Part shown: positions 31,657 to 40,750 of the stretch, piece by piece
Layout: the number at the start of each line of letters is the position of its first letter
Position numbering within the stretch: position 1 is the stretch's first letter
DNA from: Rhodococcus sp. SGAir0479
Lineage (GTDB): Bacteria > Actinomycetota > Actinomycetes > Mycobacteriales > Mycobacteriaceae
Length of the DNA: 64,000 nt
Assembly (NCBI RefSeq): GCF_005484805.1
Contig: NZ_CP039432.1
Coordinates: 372,001 to 436,000, forward strand
Reading direction: 5' to 3'
Notes under the pieces: generated by a model
Told to the model about the DNA's origin: nothing
The model's database searches: none
The model's input: only the letters and a program-made list of their open reading frames with translations
Program-made: the position numbers and the translations under genes

Positions 31657-34600
31657 GTGACGGGCGAGAGCGAGCAGCTGAGCGGCGAGGCGCAGGCCGG
31701 CCCGTCGGCGCGCCTGTTCTTCGCCGACCATCTGCGTCTGCTCTTCGCGACGGCGGGCGGACCGCCGCTGAAGAAGGTGGTCTCCGACGCCGCCGCCCTC
31801 ACCCGGTCCATGGGGGGCGACAAGCCCGCCTCGGTGCAGCGGGTGAGCGACTGGCGCTCGGGCAAGCGGATTCCCGCGGCGTTCGACTCGGTGCGTCCGG
31901 TCCTGGCGGTACTCATCCGGATGGCCCGCGCGCTGCACGCCCAGCCGCCGGTCGACGGGCTGTTCTCGATGCGGCAGTGGGAGGCGTGGTGGCGCAGCGC
32001 CAACGCCGTCCCGGCCGCGCGGACCGCGGGCGGCAGCGCCGAGTCGATCGTCCCCGTCCTGCCGGCGGGCGTCCGTCCCTACCGGGGACTGGCGCCCTAT
32101 CGCGAGACGGACGAGCGGCTGTTCTTCGGCCGCCGGCACAGCGTGAGCGCGCTCGTCAGCACGGTGCTGGCGGCGCAGGGGCACGGCGTCGTGGTCGTGA
32201 CGGGGGCGTCCGGCGTCGGCAAGTCGTCGCTGGTGCAGGCCGGCCTCATCCCGGAACTACGCGGCCTCGACCGCGGCAACGAGGGTCGGCCGCCGTTCGC
32301 GCCGGTGGTCTTCGCGCCCGGTGCCCACCCGTCGACCGTCCTGGCCGCGGCGGTGCCGGAGCTGGCCGACTGCGTCGCCGCCCCGGACCACGAGCGGATC
32401 GACCGTGCGCTGCGCCGGGCGGCGGAGCGGATGGGTGCGCATCAGCTGGTGCTCGTCGTCGACCAGATCGAGGAGCTCTTCACCCAGTGCACCGATGCGG
32501 ACGAGCGTGCGCGTTTCCTCACGGTCCTCGATTGGGCGGCGACCACGTTGCCGGGCCACGAGCCGTCGGAGACGACGTCGGTGGTGGCCACGATGCGCTC
32601 CGACTTCTACGCGCAGGCGCTGTCGTATCCGGTGCTCGCCCGCGCGCTCGAGCAGCGCAGCAAGGCCGTCTCGCCACTGCTGCGTGAGGACGTGCTCGAG
32701 GTCATCACGCAGCCGGCCCGGATGATCGGCCTCAAGCTCGAGCCGGGGTTGGTCGACCTGATCCTCAACGATCTGGGCGTCCTCACCGCCTCCTCGCCCG
32801 ATGCGTCCGAGGGCAGCGGCACCGTGCTGCCGCTGGTCTCGCACCTGCTCGACACGATGTGGGAGCGGCGCCGCGGCGGCCAGCTGACGATAGCGAACTA
32901 TCGGGCGACGGGCGGTGTGCTGGGCTCGATCGCTGCGGCCGCCGAGCGGGCGTGGGAGCAGCTCGACGAACGTGGGCGCGTCCTCGCGCGGGCGATGTTC
33001 GTGCACCTGGTGTACGTCACCAACACGGGCACCGACGTCAAGATCCGGCGCACGTTCGCCCAGCTCGTCGCGTTCGAGGGTGATGACGCCGGTGCCGGGC
33101 GCCGGGTGATCGAACATTTCGTCAACGCCCGCGTGCTGGTGGTCGACGGGGATTCGGTGGAGCTGATCCACGATGCGGTGATCGCGACGTGGCCGCGCTT
33201 GGCGAGCTGGATCCAGGAGGACCGCTCGTACTCGGCGCTGCGGCAGCAGATCGAGACCGACGCCGCGCACTGGGACGACTCCGCTCGCAACAGCAGCCTC
33301 CTGTACCACCGGGGGCGTCTGGATCTGCTCGCCGAGCACGCCGCGACCCGCGCGGACAACGCGGACCCCGACCGGAACGGGGTCCGGGCGGTCGCGGCGT
33401 CGCTGACCCCGGCCGCCGCGGACTTCCTCGCTGCGTCCGAGCGGCAGGTCCGCCGGCAGGCGCGGATGAAGCGAACCGTGATGACGGCTCTCGCCTTCTC
33501 GACCCTCGTCGCGGTGGTGATGGGGGCGATGGCGCTCGCCGCGAAGTCGCGGGCCGAGAGCGAGCGCGCCACCGCGCAGTTCCGCCAGGTCGTCGCGCTG
33601 GCCGACGCCCTGCGCGAGAGTGATCCGACCACATCCGCCCAGTTGTCGCTCGCGGCGTGGCAGATGCGGCCCGGTAGCGATGACGCGTTCTCCCGCCTGG
33701 TCGCCACCGAGAACACCCCCATCTCCCGCTCGCTGACCGGGCACACCGGGCCCGTCTACGGGGTGGCGTTCTCGGCGGACGGGAGGATGCTCGCGACCGC
33801 GAGCGACGACCGGACGGTGAGGCTGTGGGACTTCACCGACCCGTCGAGTCCCGTCCCCACCGGTGCCGTGCTGGGCGGCTCCGAGCAGTACATGGCCTCG
33901 GTGTCGTTCAGCCCGGACGGCCACCTGCTCGCCGGGGGCAGCGGCGACGGCTTGATCTGGATCTGGGACGTCTCCGATCCCACCGCGCCCCGGGCACTGC
34001 TCGACGGCGTCCGCGCCGCCCCCGGCGCCGTGCACAACGTGCGGTTCAGCCCCGAGGGCCGCCTGCTCGCGGTCCCGCACGACGACGGCACTGTGACATT
34101 GTTCGACACCTCCGCCCCGGACAGCGGCCGGTTCCCGTCGTGGTCGTTGCGCGGACACGCCGGTGCGGTCCGGACGGTGTCCTTCCACGGCGACACGGTC
34201 CTGGCGACGGCGAGCGACGACCGGACCGTCCGGGTGTGGGACATCGCCGACCCGGGCCGCCCCGTTTCGCTGGGTGCTCCGCTCACTGGGTTCGACGACG
34301 TCGTGCACTCGGTGGCGTTCAGTCCCGACGGCCGCAGCCTGGCCGCCAGCAGCGACGACGGGCTGATCCGGATCTTCGACGCGACCGACCTGACCGCGGT
34401 CCGGCTGATCGACGCCCCGGTCCAGGCGCACACCGGGGGCATCTGGACCATCGCGTTCGCGCCCGACGGCGGCACCCTCGCCAGCGCGTCCTGGGACGGC
34501 ACCGCGAAGCTGTGGTCGGTGGACCCGGTGACCCGGGCCCTGCACGAGGTGAAGCCGGCGCTCAGCGGCAACGGCGGCGGGGTGCCCGCGCTCGCGCTCT

Positions 34601-35718
34601 CACCGGACGGGTCGACGATCGTCACGGGCGGGCAGGACTCGCTCGTCCGCGTCTGGACGCTCGCGCCCGGAACGGTGCCGGTCTCGGACTCGTCGATGAC
34701 GCTGCCGGCGCTCGATCGGGACGGTTCCCTGCTGGTCACCGCCGGCTACGACTCGGCGGTACGGCTGTGGTCGGTCGACGCGGCGGGGCGATTCACGCAG
34801 GTCGGCTCCATCGACGCGCCGCGGCCGCTGGGCGGCGCCAACGTCGCGGCCCTGTCTCCGGACGGCGGGATTCTGGCGACCACCCGGACCTCGGGTGGCC
34901 CGGTCCAGCTGTGGGACGTGCGGGACCCGGGCCGGCCGGTGCCGCTGGGTGCGCCGATCACCACGGCCACGCGTTTCACGTGGGAGATGGCGTTCAGCCC
35001 GGACGGGCGGACGCTTGCGATCGGGGACGACGACTTCCGAATCGCGCTGTGGAACATCGAGGATCCGGCGGCCCCCGTCCCGGTGGGTCCGAGCCTGACC
35101 GGTCCGCACAACCTGATCCGCAGTGCGCAGTTCAGCCCGTCCGGCGACCTCCTGGTGGTGGTGAGCGCGGACGGGGACATCCACGCGTGGGACGTCACCG
35201 ATCCGGGGGCCCCGACACCGCGCGCGATGAGCGGCGTCGGACACGAGGGCGGTGTCAACGCGCTGGCCTTCAGCCCGGACGGGTCCGTGCTGGTCACGGC
35301 CAGCGACGACCACACCCTCATCGTGTGGGACCGCGACACCGACGGCGGCTTCACCGCGCGCCCGGAACCGATGCGGGGGCACACCGGCACCGTGTACAGC
35401 GTCGCGTTCGACGGCGACGGCTCCCAGGTCGTCAGCGGCAGCGACGACGGCACCGTCCGGCTGTGGAACGTCGAGGACGGCGCCGAGACCGTCGGTGGAC
35501 CGCTGACGACCATCGGTACGGGACGGTGGCAGGTCGCGTTCCTGCCGCGGACCGACACGGTGGTCGCGGCCGGCGGCGACGGCGTGCTGCGGACGTGGCG
35601 GCTCGACGCGGAGGCGGTCGCGAACCGGGTCTGCGCCGCTACGTCGGAGCTGACACAGGATCGGCCTGCGCATTTCGAGATGCCCGAGGCGGGCCGGGAC
35701 GCCTGCCCGTCGCCCTGA
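31657..35718 (+). CDS. STAND-type NTPase with N-terminal HTH-like domain and 14 WD40 repeats
   Basis: A 1353-residue protein. Residues 1-100 contain a helix-turn-helix-like segment (ASVQRVSDWRSGKRIP). The nSTAND1 ATPase follows: FFGR box near 150, Walker A GASGVGKS (183-190), Walker B VLVVDQIEELF with Asp269. A single membrane helix lies at about 609-630. From about 694 to the end there are 14 WD40 repeats, enough for two seven-bladed propellers. STAND proteins oligomerise on ligand sensing; the propellers are the sensor and the effector part is unclear. GTG 31657 follows GAGGGAG. No counterpart sits here in M. tuberculosis. It overlaps pabB by 80 bp. Confidence 0.88.
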   Translation: MTGESEQLSGEAQAGPSARLFFADHLRLLFATAGGPPLKKVVSDAAALTRSMGGDKPASVQRVSDWRSGKRIPAAFDSVRPVLAVLIRMARALHAQPPVDGLFSMRQWEAWWRSANAVPAARTAGGSAESIVPVLPAGVRPYRGLAPYRETDERLFFGRRHSVSALVSTVLAAQGHGVVVVTGASGVGKSSLVQAGLIPELRGLDRGNEGRPPFAPVVFAPGAHPSTVLAAAVPELADCVAAPDHERIDRALRRAAERMGAHQLVLVVDQIEELFTQCTDADERARFLTVLDWAATTLPGHEPSETTSVVATMRSDFYAQALSYPVLARALEQRSKAVSPLLREDVLEVITQPARMIGLKLEPGLVDLILNDLGVLTASSPDASEGSGTVLPLVSHLLDTMWERRRGGQLTIANYRATGGVLGSIAAAAERAWEQLDERGRVLARAMFVHLVYVTNTGTDVKIRRTFAQLVAFEGDDAGAGRRVIEHFVNARVLVVDGDSVELIHDAVIATWPRLASWIQEDRSYSALRQQIETDAAHWDDSARNSSLLYHRGRLDLLAEHAATRADNADPDRNGVRAVAASLTPAAADFLAASERQVRRQARMKRTVMTALAFSTLVAVVMGAMALAAKSRAESERATAQFRQVVALADALRESDPTTSAQLSLAAWQMRPGSDDAFSRLVATENTPISRSLTGHTGPVYGVAFSADGRMLATASDDRTVRLWDFTDPSSPVPTGAVLGGSEQYMASVSFSPDGHLLAGGSGDGLIWIWDVSDPTAPRALLDGVRAAPGAVHNVRFSPEGRLLAVPHDDGTVTLFDTSAPDSGRFPSWSLRGHAGAVRTVSFHGDTVLATASDDRTVRVWDIADPGRPVSLGAPLTGFDDVVHSVAFSPDGRSLAASSDDGLIRIFDATDLTAVRLIDAPVQAHTGGIWTIAFAPDGGTLASASWDGTAKLWSVDPVTRALHEVKPALSGNGGGVPALALSPDGSTIVTGGQDSLVRVWTLAPGTVPVSDSSMTLPALDRDGSLLVTAGYDSAVRLWSVDAAGRFTQVGSIDAPRPLGGANVAALSPDGGILATTRTSGGPVQLWDVRDPGRPVPLGAPITTATRFTWEMAFSPDGRTLAIGDDDFRIALWNIEDPAAPVPVGPSLTGPHNLIRSAQFSPSGDLLVVVSADGDIHAWDVTDPGAPTPRAMSGVGHEGGVNALAFSPDGSVLVTASDDHTLIVWDRDTDGGFTARPEPMRGHTGTVYSVAFDGDGSQVVSGSDDGTVRLWNVEDGAETVGGPLTTIGTGRWQVAFLPRTDTVVAAGGDGVLRTWRLDAEAVANRVCAATSELTQDRPAHFEMPEAGRDACPSP

Positions 35719-36955
35719 GCGTGACGATGCTGCGGGCCTTGTCGAGGCACTCCTGCCACTCGGCGTCGGGATCGGAATCGATCGTGATGCCGCCCCCCAC
35801 CCCGAGGCCCACGTGGCCGGTCGCGTCGAACTCGACAGTGCGGATCGCGACGTTGAGTTCGAGCCCCGCGAGGGGACTGTGCATGCCGACGGTGCCGCAG
35901 TAGACGCCGCGGGGCTCCGGTTCCCACGACGAGAGCAGGTGCCGCGCGGAGTGCTTGGGGCACCCGGTGACCGACGCCGGAGGGAAGGCCGCGTCCATCA
36001 GTGCGGCCGTGTCCACGGATCCGGCGACGCGCGCGGTCACGGTGGAGACCAGATGCCACACGCCCGGGGCCGGCTTGACGCGGAGCAGGTCGGTGACGTG
36101 CACGGACCCCGGCTCGGCCACGCGCCCCAGATCGTTGCGGACGAGATCGACGATCATGACGTTCTCGGCCACGTCTTTGACGGAGTCGCGCAGGAGGGTC
36201 GGATCGGCGTCGAGCGGAAGAGTGCCCTTGATCGGGCTCGACGTGACGGTGCCGGCCCTCCGGGACAGGAACAGTTCCGGGGACAGCGACGCCACCGCAC
36301 CCCAGGCGCCCTGGACGAACGCGGCCCGGCTGGGCCGGGTCCGCTCCACCGCGTCCGCGAAGAAGTCGACGGGGCGGCCCGAGCCCGTACCGCCGAACCG
36401 CGCGCACACGCACGCCTGGTAGACGTTGCCGCGCGTGATCGCGTCGAGGCACAGCTCCACACCGCGACGATGTGCGCGGCGGTCCGGCTCGGCCCAGTCG
36501 ATGTGCCACGGCCGCGGCTCGGCGTCCGGGCGGCGCACCGCCTCGGCGAGGTCGTCGGGGCAGGGGGCGTCGCGGAGACTTTCGAACCACCAGCAGCCCG
36601 ACTCGTCCAGGCGCACGACATCGTCGGTCCAACCACCGGCCGCCTCCGGCAGCGCCCCGCGCCGGTCCGGGTACGCCCGGTAGCCGATCCAGCCGCCCCC
36701 GACCGCCGGCCCGCCGGGCGCGGTTTCACGTGGGCCGGTTTCACGCGAGCCGGGTTCGCGGGTGGCGGGGAGTGTGAACGCCTGGTCCGGCGGGCAGGGG
36801 AGCGCACGCACGCTCGGGGCGAGCACCGCGGCGCTGTCGAACCAGCGCCCGATCAGGCCGGCCGGCGGGGGAAGCTGCCGCGACCGAGCCCGCCGAGCCA
36901 GTGCGCGGAACACGTCGGCGGCGCTGCCGCCGCCTCCGAGTCGCTCGCTCCGCAT
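35639..36955 (-). CDS. pabB: aminodeoxychorismate synthase component I (PabB)
   Basis: A 438-residue chorismate-binding enzyme for p-aminobenzoate in folate synthesis. Present are the NVYQACVCARF segment, the SSPIKGTLP loop with catalytic Lys, VDLVRNDLGRVAEPGSV, PPASVTGCPK, and GVYCGTVG with GVGGGITIDSDP. The PIKGT lysine favours PabB over anthranilate synthase. ATG 36955 has no obvious upstream competitor. The 3' end overlaps the STAND gene by 80 bp on the other strand. Matches Rv1005c. Confidence 0.92.
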   Translation of the reverse strand: MRSERLGGGGSAADVFRALARRARSRQLPPPAGLIGRWFDSAAVLAPSVRALPCPPDQAFTLPATREPGSRETGPRETAPGGPAVGGGWIGYRAYPDRRGALPEAAGGWTDDVVRLDESGCWWFESLRDAPCPDDLAEAVRRPDAEPRPWHIDWAEPDRRAHRRGVELCLDAITRGNVYQACVCARFGGTGSGRPVDFFADAVERTRPSRAAFVQGAWGAVASLSPELFLSRRAGTVTSSPIKGTLPLDADPTLLRDSVKDVAENVMIVDLVRNDLGRVAEPGSVHVTDLLRVKPAPGVWHLVSTVTARVAGSVDTAALMDAAFPPASVTGCPKHSARHLLSSWEPEPRGVYCGTVGMHSPLAGLELNVAIRTVEFDATGHVGLGVGGGITIDSDPDAEWQECLDKARSIVTLRATGRRPGPPRASRNAQADPVSAPT

Positions 36956-37043
36956 TGCTCCAGCTTTCCATGACGGCGGTACGGCGCAGCCAGCGGTCCG
37001 CGCCCGCGTGGGGCCGTCCCACAACCGAACCGCGGTGCCGACC

Positions 37044-38192
37044 TCATCGTGGGATCGCCCGCTTGTCCGGCGAGAGCGAGGCGTCGTCGGCGGCGGACCG
37101 ACCCGCGTGCCAGCCGTCGGCGTCGACGTTTCGGCTCCGCGACGCCCGTGTGGTCGGGAACAGTCGATCGAACTCCGCGTCGACGGCCGCGGACCGAGCC
37201 GCCAGGACCGGCAGCAGGTCGTCGATGCGCACGTCGGCGTCCACGGCGGCCTCGGCGGTGGCACGGCTGTCGGCCTCCTTGAGTCGCTGGCCGATCCGCA
37301 CGGCGAAACCGAACAGGAACGCCTTCCGGAACGACGCGGACCGGGACGGGGCCGCCTGGTCGTGGGCACCGGCCGCGTGCATCGCGCGCGTGGCCTGCAC
37401 CAGCAGGGACGTGAACAGCAGATCCACCTGCTCGAGGTCGACCGGGCTCCCGACGACCGTGGCGATCGCGAACCGGTCGAACCACACCGTCCGGACCCGG
37501 TTGGCCTCGCCGATCGCCGTCAGCAGGTGGACCTTCTCGCGGACGTAGGGGCTGTCGAGGTGCATTCGACGGCTCTGTACCGCGGTCGACGCCGGTCCGG
37601 TGCCGTGCAGGATCGCGGTACTGATCGAGTACCGGGTCATGAGGTCCTGAGCCTTGGCCGTGAAAGTTTCGGCCTCCTCGACGAAGTCGGTGGCCTCGGC
37701 CTTCGCGAGAAGCCCGCGGATGCGCCCGAGCACCTTGGGATCGGCGGTCTCCTCGCTCGGACGGTCGTGGTGGTGCACCCGCACGAGCGGCCACGCCGAC
37801 GGCGGCTCGCACAACTGGTTGAGCCGCGGGAACTCGAGCCACAGCACCGTGAGGTCGACCCATTCGCGGACCCCGATCCGCCAGCCGGCCGTCTCCAACG
37901 CTGCGGCGAAGTCATCGGGGTCGCACCGCCTCGGCAGCCCGGCCGCGAACTGCGCCGCGTCGGGCTCGCTGTCCGCGATCCGGGCGAGTTGGGCCCGCCA
38001 GTCCCGCGGGGCGCGCCCGTCGGATCCCGCGGCCCGCGCCTGGAAGAGCACCGCGGCGGCGGCCGTCGGCGCCGTACCGGCACCGAGCGCGCGTCGGGTG
38101 ACGTGCATGACGTCGGCGGGCTGCCATCCGCGTTCGTACGCGTCGGCCAGCGCCGTCATGAGCCCGGCCGCCGACCGCTGCCGGGGCGGCAC
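37044..38192 (-). CDS. DUF2786 domain protein, SOS-linked
   Basis: A 382-residue cytoplasmic protein. The DUF2786 motif (VLGRIRGLLAKAEATDFVEE, about residues 153-172) is followed by the ETFTAKAQDLMTRYSI helix and a C-terminal region with VWFDRFAIATVVGSP, as in the DUF2786/DUF7168 architecture found in many phage and mobile elements. Function is unknown. GTG 38192 is chosen because a LexA-type box with an internal TACTTT -10 lies 28 bp upstream; the in-frame ATG 38246 would put that box inside the coding region. Confidence 0.75.
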   Translation of the reverse strand: MPPRQRSAAGLMTALADAYERGWQPADVMHVTRRALGAGTAPTAAAAVLFQARAAGSDGRAPRDWRAQLARIADSEPDAAQFAAGLPRRCDPDDFAAALETAGWRIGVREWVDLTVLWLEFPRLNQLCEPPSAWPLVRVHHHDRPSEETADPKVLGRIRGLLAKAEATDFVEEAETFTAKAQDLMTRYSISTAILHGTGPASTAVQSRRMHLDSPYVREKVHLLTAIGEANRVRTVWFDRFAIATVVGSPVDLEQVDLLFTSLLVQATRAMHAAGAHDQAAPSRSASFRKAFLFGFAVRIGQRLKEADSRATAEAAVDADVRIDDLLPVLAARSAAVDAEFDRLFPTTRASRSRNVDADGWHAGRSAADDASLSPDKRAIPR

Positions 38193-38219
38193 GCAGTCGC
38201 CCGACAGCCGATCGCGTGT

Positions 38220-38235
38220 TCGAAAGTATGTTCTA
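38220..38235 (-). promoter_or_regulatory. LexA-type SOS box
   Basis: TCGAAAGTATGTTCTA matches 10 of the 12 specified bases of the actinobacterial SOS box TCGAAC-N4-GTTCGA with correct spacing. A TACTTT -10 for the minus strand lies within it (38228-38223), so LexA would block the DUF2786 promoter. Confidence 0.7.
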
Positions 38236-38294
38236 TTGCTCCCCATGCGTGCGAGTGTGCCCGAGGGGACCGACAACTTTCGGGAGCGACGCCG

Positions 38295-39890
38295 TCAGGC
38301 CTGGTCGTCGGTCGTTTCCTCGACGTAGCGCGGGAAGACGCCCACGGGCTTGGGCAGTGGGGTGCCCGCCGCGATCCGGGTGCCGAGGTCGGCGAAGGTT
38401 CGGGCGTCGGCGTCCTGACCGAGCAGGTCGAGGATCTTGTCGGCGGAGCCCGGCATCACCGGCTGGACCAGGATTCCGACGATCCGCACCACCTCGAGCG
38501 TCACGTACAGCACCGTCGCCATCCGGGCCGGGTCGGTCTTGCGCAGCACCCACGGCTCCTGCGCGGAGAAGTAGCGGTTGGTGTCGCCGAGTACCTGCCA
38601 GATCGCCTCGAGTGCGAGATGGAGCGCCTGCACGTCGAACTCGGCGCGCACCTTGGCGAGCAGCGCGTCGGCCTTGGCCAGCAGCGCCCGATCGTCGTCG
38701 GTGAGCTCGCCCGGCGTGGGGACCTGCGCGTCGCAGTTCTTCGCGACCATGGACAGCGACCGCTGGGCGAGGTTGCCGAGCTCGTTCGCCAGGTCCGTGT
38801 TCATGCGGGTGACGATCGCCTCGTGGCTGTAGCTGCCGTCCTGGCCGTACGAGATCTCGCGCAGCAGGAAGAAGCGGACCGCGTCGAGGCCGTACTGCTC
38901 CACCATCGCCAGCGGGTCGACGACGTTGCCGACCGACTTCGACATCTTCTCGCCCTTGTTGAACAGGAAGCCGTGCACGAACACTCGCTTCGGCAGTTCG
39001 ATGCCCGCCGACATGAGGAACGCCGGCCAGTACACGGTGTGGAAGCGCGTGATGTCCTTGCCGATGATGTGCAGGCTCGCGGGCCAGTACTTGCGGAAGG
39101 CCTCCGACTCGGTGTCGGGGAAGCCCGCACCGGTGAGGTAGTTGGTGAGCGCGTCCACCCACACGTACATGACGTGCGCGGGGTCGCCCGGCACGGGCAC
39201 ACCCCAGTCGAACGTGGTGCGGGAGATCGACAGGTCCTTGAGGCCGCTCTTGACGAAGCTGAGGATCTCGTTGCGGCGCGTCGCCGGCGCGATGAAGTCC
39301 GGGTTCTCCTCGTACAGCGCCAGCAGCCGATCCTGGTACTTCGAGAGTCGGAACGTGTAGTTGGACTCCTCGGTCCACTCGACCGGCGTGCCCGTCTCGG
39401 TGGCGATGCGGGAGCCGTCCTCGAGCACCGTGGTCTCGTCCTCCGCGTGGAACGCCTCGTCACGGACCGAGTACCAGCCCGAATAGGTGTCGAGGTAGAT
39501 GTCGCCGGCCGCGACCATCCGCTCCCAGATCGCCTTGCTGGCCTCGAGGTGGTCGGCATCCGTGGTCCGGATGAACCGGTCGTACGAGATGTTCAGCACC
39601 TTGTCCATGGCCTGGAACACGTCCGAGTTGCGGGTCGCCAGAGCGCGGACGTCGATACCTTCCTTGGCTGCCGTCTGCTGCATCTTCAGGCCGTGCTCGT
39701 CGGTGCCGGTCATGAAGTACACGTCGAACCCGTCCAGGCGCTTGAAACGCGCGATCGCGTCCGACGAGATGTACTCGTAGGCGTGACCGATGTGCGGGAC
39801 GCCGTTCGGGTACGCGATCGCCGTCGTCAGATAGAACGGTGGCCGGTCCGTCGGTGCAGGCTGCTGGTTGGGCGAGGAAGGCACAGTCAT
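38295..39890 (-). CDS. metG: methionyl-tRNA synthetase
   Basis: A 531-residue class I synthetase charging tRNA-Met. HIGH is at 33-36 and KMSKS at 315-319. The insertion that normally binds zinc (about 127-160) has no cysteines, as in the short zinc-free bacterial type. There is no C-terminal tRNA-binding EMAP domain. ATG 39890 lies nine bases after TAGAGT, which suggests a leaderless message divergent from tatD. Equivalent to metS (Rv1007c). Confidence 0.96.
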   Translation of the reverse strand: MTVPSSPNQQPAPTDRPPFYLTTAIAYPNGVPHIGHAYEYISSDAIARFKRLDGFDVYFMTGTDEHGLKMQQTAAKEGIDVRALATRNSDVFQAMDKVLNISYDRFIRTTDADHLEASKAIWERMVAAGDIYLDTYSGWYSVRDEAFHAEDETTVLEDGSRIATETGTPVEWTEESNYTFRLSKYQDRLLALYEENPDFIAPATRRNEILSFVKSGLKDLSISRTTFDWGVPVPGDPAHVMYVWVDALTNYLTGAGFPDTESEAFRKYWPASLHIIGKDITRFHTVYWPAFLMSAGIELPKRVFVHGFLFNKGEKMSKSVGNVVDPLAMVEQYGLDAVRFFLLREISYGQDGSYSHEAIVTRMNTDLANELGNLAQRSLSMVAKNCDAQVPTPGELTDDDRALLAKADALLAKVRAEFDVQALHLALEAIWQVLGDTNRYFSAQEPWVLRKTDPARMATVLYVTLEVVRIVGILVQPVMPGSADKILDLLGQDADARTFADLGTRIAAGTPLPKPVGVFPRYVEETTDDQA

Positions 39891-39898
39891 GGTGCGCC

Positions 39899-39905
39899 TA
39901 CTCTA
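39899..39905. promoter_or_regulatory. overlapping divergent -10 elements of metG and tatD
   Basis: TACTCT (plus, 39899-39904) ends six bases before the tatD GTG 39911; TAGAGT (minus, 39905-39900) ends nine bases before the metG ATG 39890. They share five base pairs. Confidence 0.6.
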
Positions 39906-39910
39906 TCGAC

Positions 39911-40750
39911 GTGAGCAAAGATCGTCCCGCGCCGGACCTGCCCGAGCCGTTGTCTCCGCTCGTCGACGCCCACACGCACCTCGACGCGTGCGGCGCCGCC
40001 GACGCTGCGAGCGTGCGCCGAATCGTCGACCGTGCGGCGTCCGTCGGGGTCGAGCGGGTGGTCACGGTGGCCGACGATCTGGCGGCGGCGCAGTTCGCGG
40101 TCGAGGCCGCCCACTGGGACGAGCGCGTCTTCGCCGCGGTGGCGATCCACCCGACCCGGGCGAACTCCCTCGACGACGTGACCAGGGCGGAGATCGAGCG
40201 CCTGGCGGCGGACCCGCGGGTGGTCGCGGTGGGTGAGACCGGTCTGGACCTGTACTGGCCGGGCAAGCTCGACGGCTGCGCGACACCGGCGGAACAGGAG
40301 GAGGGCTTCCGCTGGCACATCGATCTCGCGAAGCGTCTCGGGAAGCCGCTGATGATCCACAACCGCGAGGCCGACACCGATCTGTTGCGCGTCCTGGACG
40401 CCGAGGGCGCCCCCGAGACGGTGATCTTCCACTGCTTCTCGTCCGACGCGACGATGGCGCGTGCCTGTGTCGACGCCGGATACGTGCTGAGCTTCTCCGG
40501 CACCGTGAGCTTCAAGAACGCGAAGGCCCTGCGCGAGGCCGCGATCCTGGTTCCCGCCGACCAGTTGCTCGTCGAGACCGACGCGCCCTTCCTCACCCCG
40601 CACCCGTTCCGTGGCGCTCCCAACGAGTCCTACTGCCTGCCGTACACATTGCGAGCGCTCGCGGACGTGCGCGGGGACGATCCCGCCGAGCTGGCCAAGG
40701 CGTCGACCGCGACGGCCGAGCGCGTCTACCGGCTACCGAGCCGCGTCTGA
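39911..40750 (+). CDS. tatD: TatD-family metal-dependent DNase
   Basis: A 279-residue TIM-barrel hydrolase. Metal ligands are seen in DAHTHLD (N-terminal HxH), GETGLDLYW (Glu), IHNRE (His), FHCFS (His) and VETDAPFL (Asp). TatD enzymes are 3'-5' exonucleases or D-tyrosyl-type hydrolases linked to DNA repair. GTG 39911 is leaderless. Its 3' end overlaps the convergent pirin gene by 18 bp. Confidence 0.94.
   Translation: MSKDRPAPDLPEPLSPLVDAHTHLDACGAADAASVRRIVDRAASVGVERVVTVADDLAAAQFAVEAAHWDERVFAAVAIHPTRANSLDDVTRAEIERLAADPRVVAVGETGLDLYWPGKLDGCATPAEQEEGFRWHIDLAKRLGKPLMIHNREADTDLLRVLDAEGAPETVIFHCFSSDATMARACVDAGYVLSFSGTVSFKNAKALREAAILVPADQLLVETDAPFLTPHPFRGAPNESYCLPYTLRALADVRGDDPAELAKASTATAERVYRLPSRV

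Noticed and set aside
31249-32184. Long minus-strand open frame across the STAND promoter
   Set aside because: Arg/Ala/Gly-rich shadow composition, overlapping the start of a well-supported gene; only the 57-codon frame at 31200-31373 has a ribosome site.
35639-35718. Frameshift at the end of pabB or the STAND gene to explain their 80-bp overlap
   Set aside because: Both frames stay open with sensible composition up to their stops, and the conserved motifs of each lie before the overlap.
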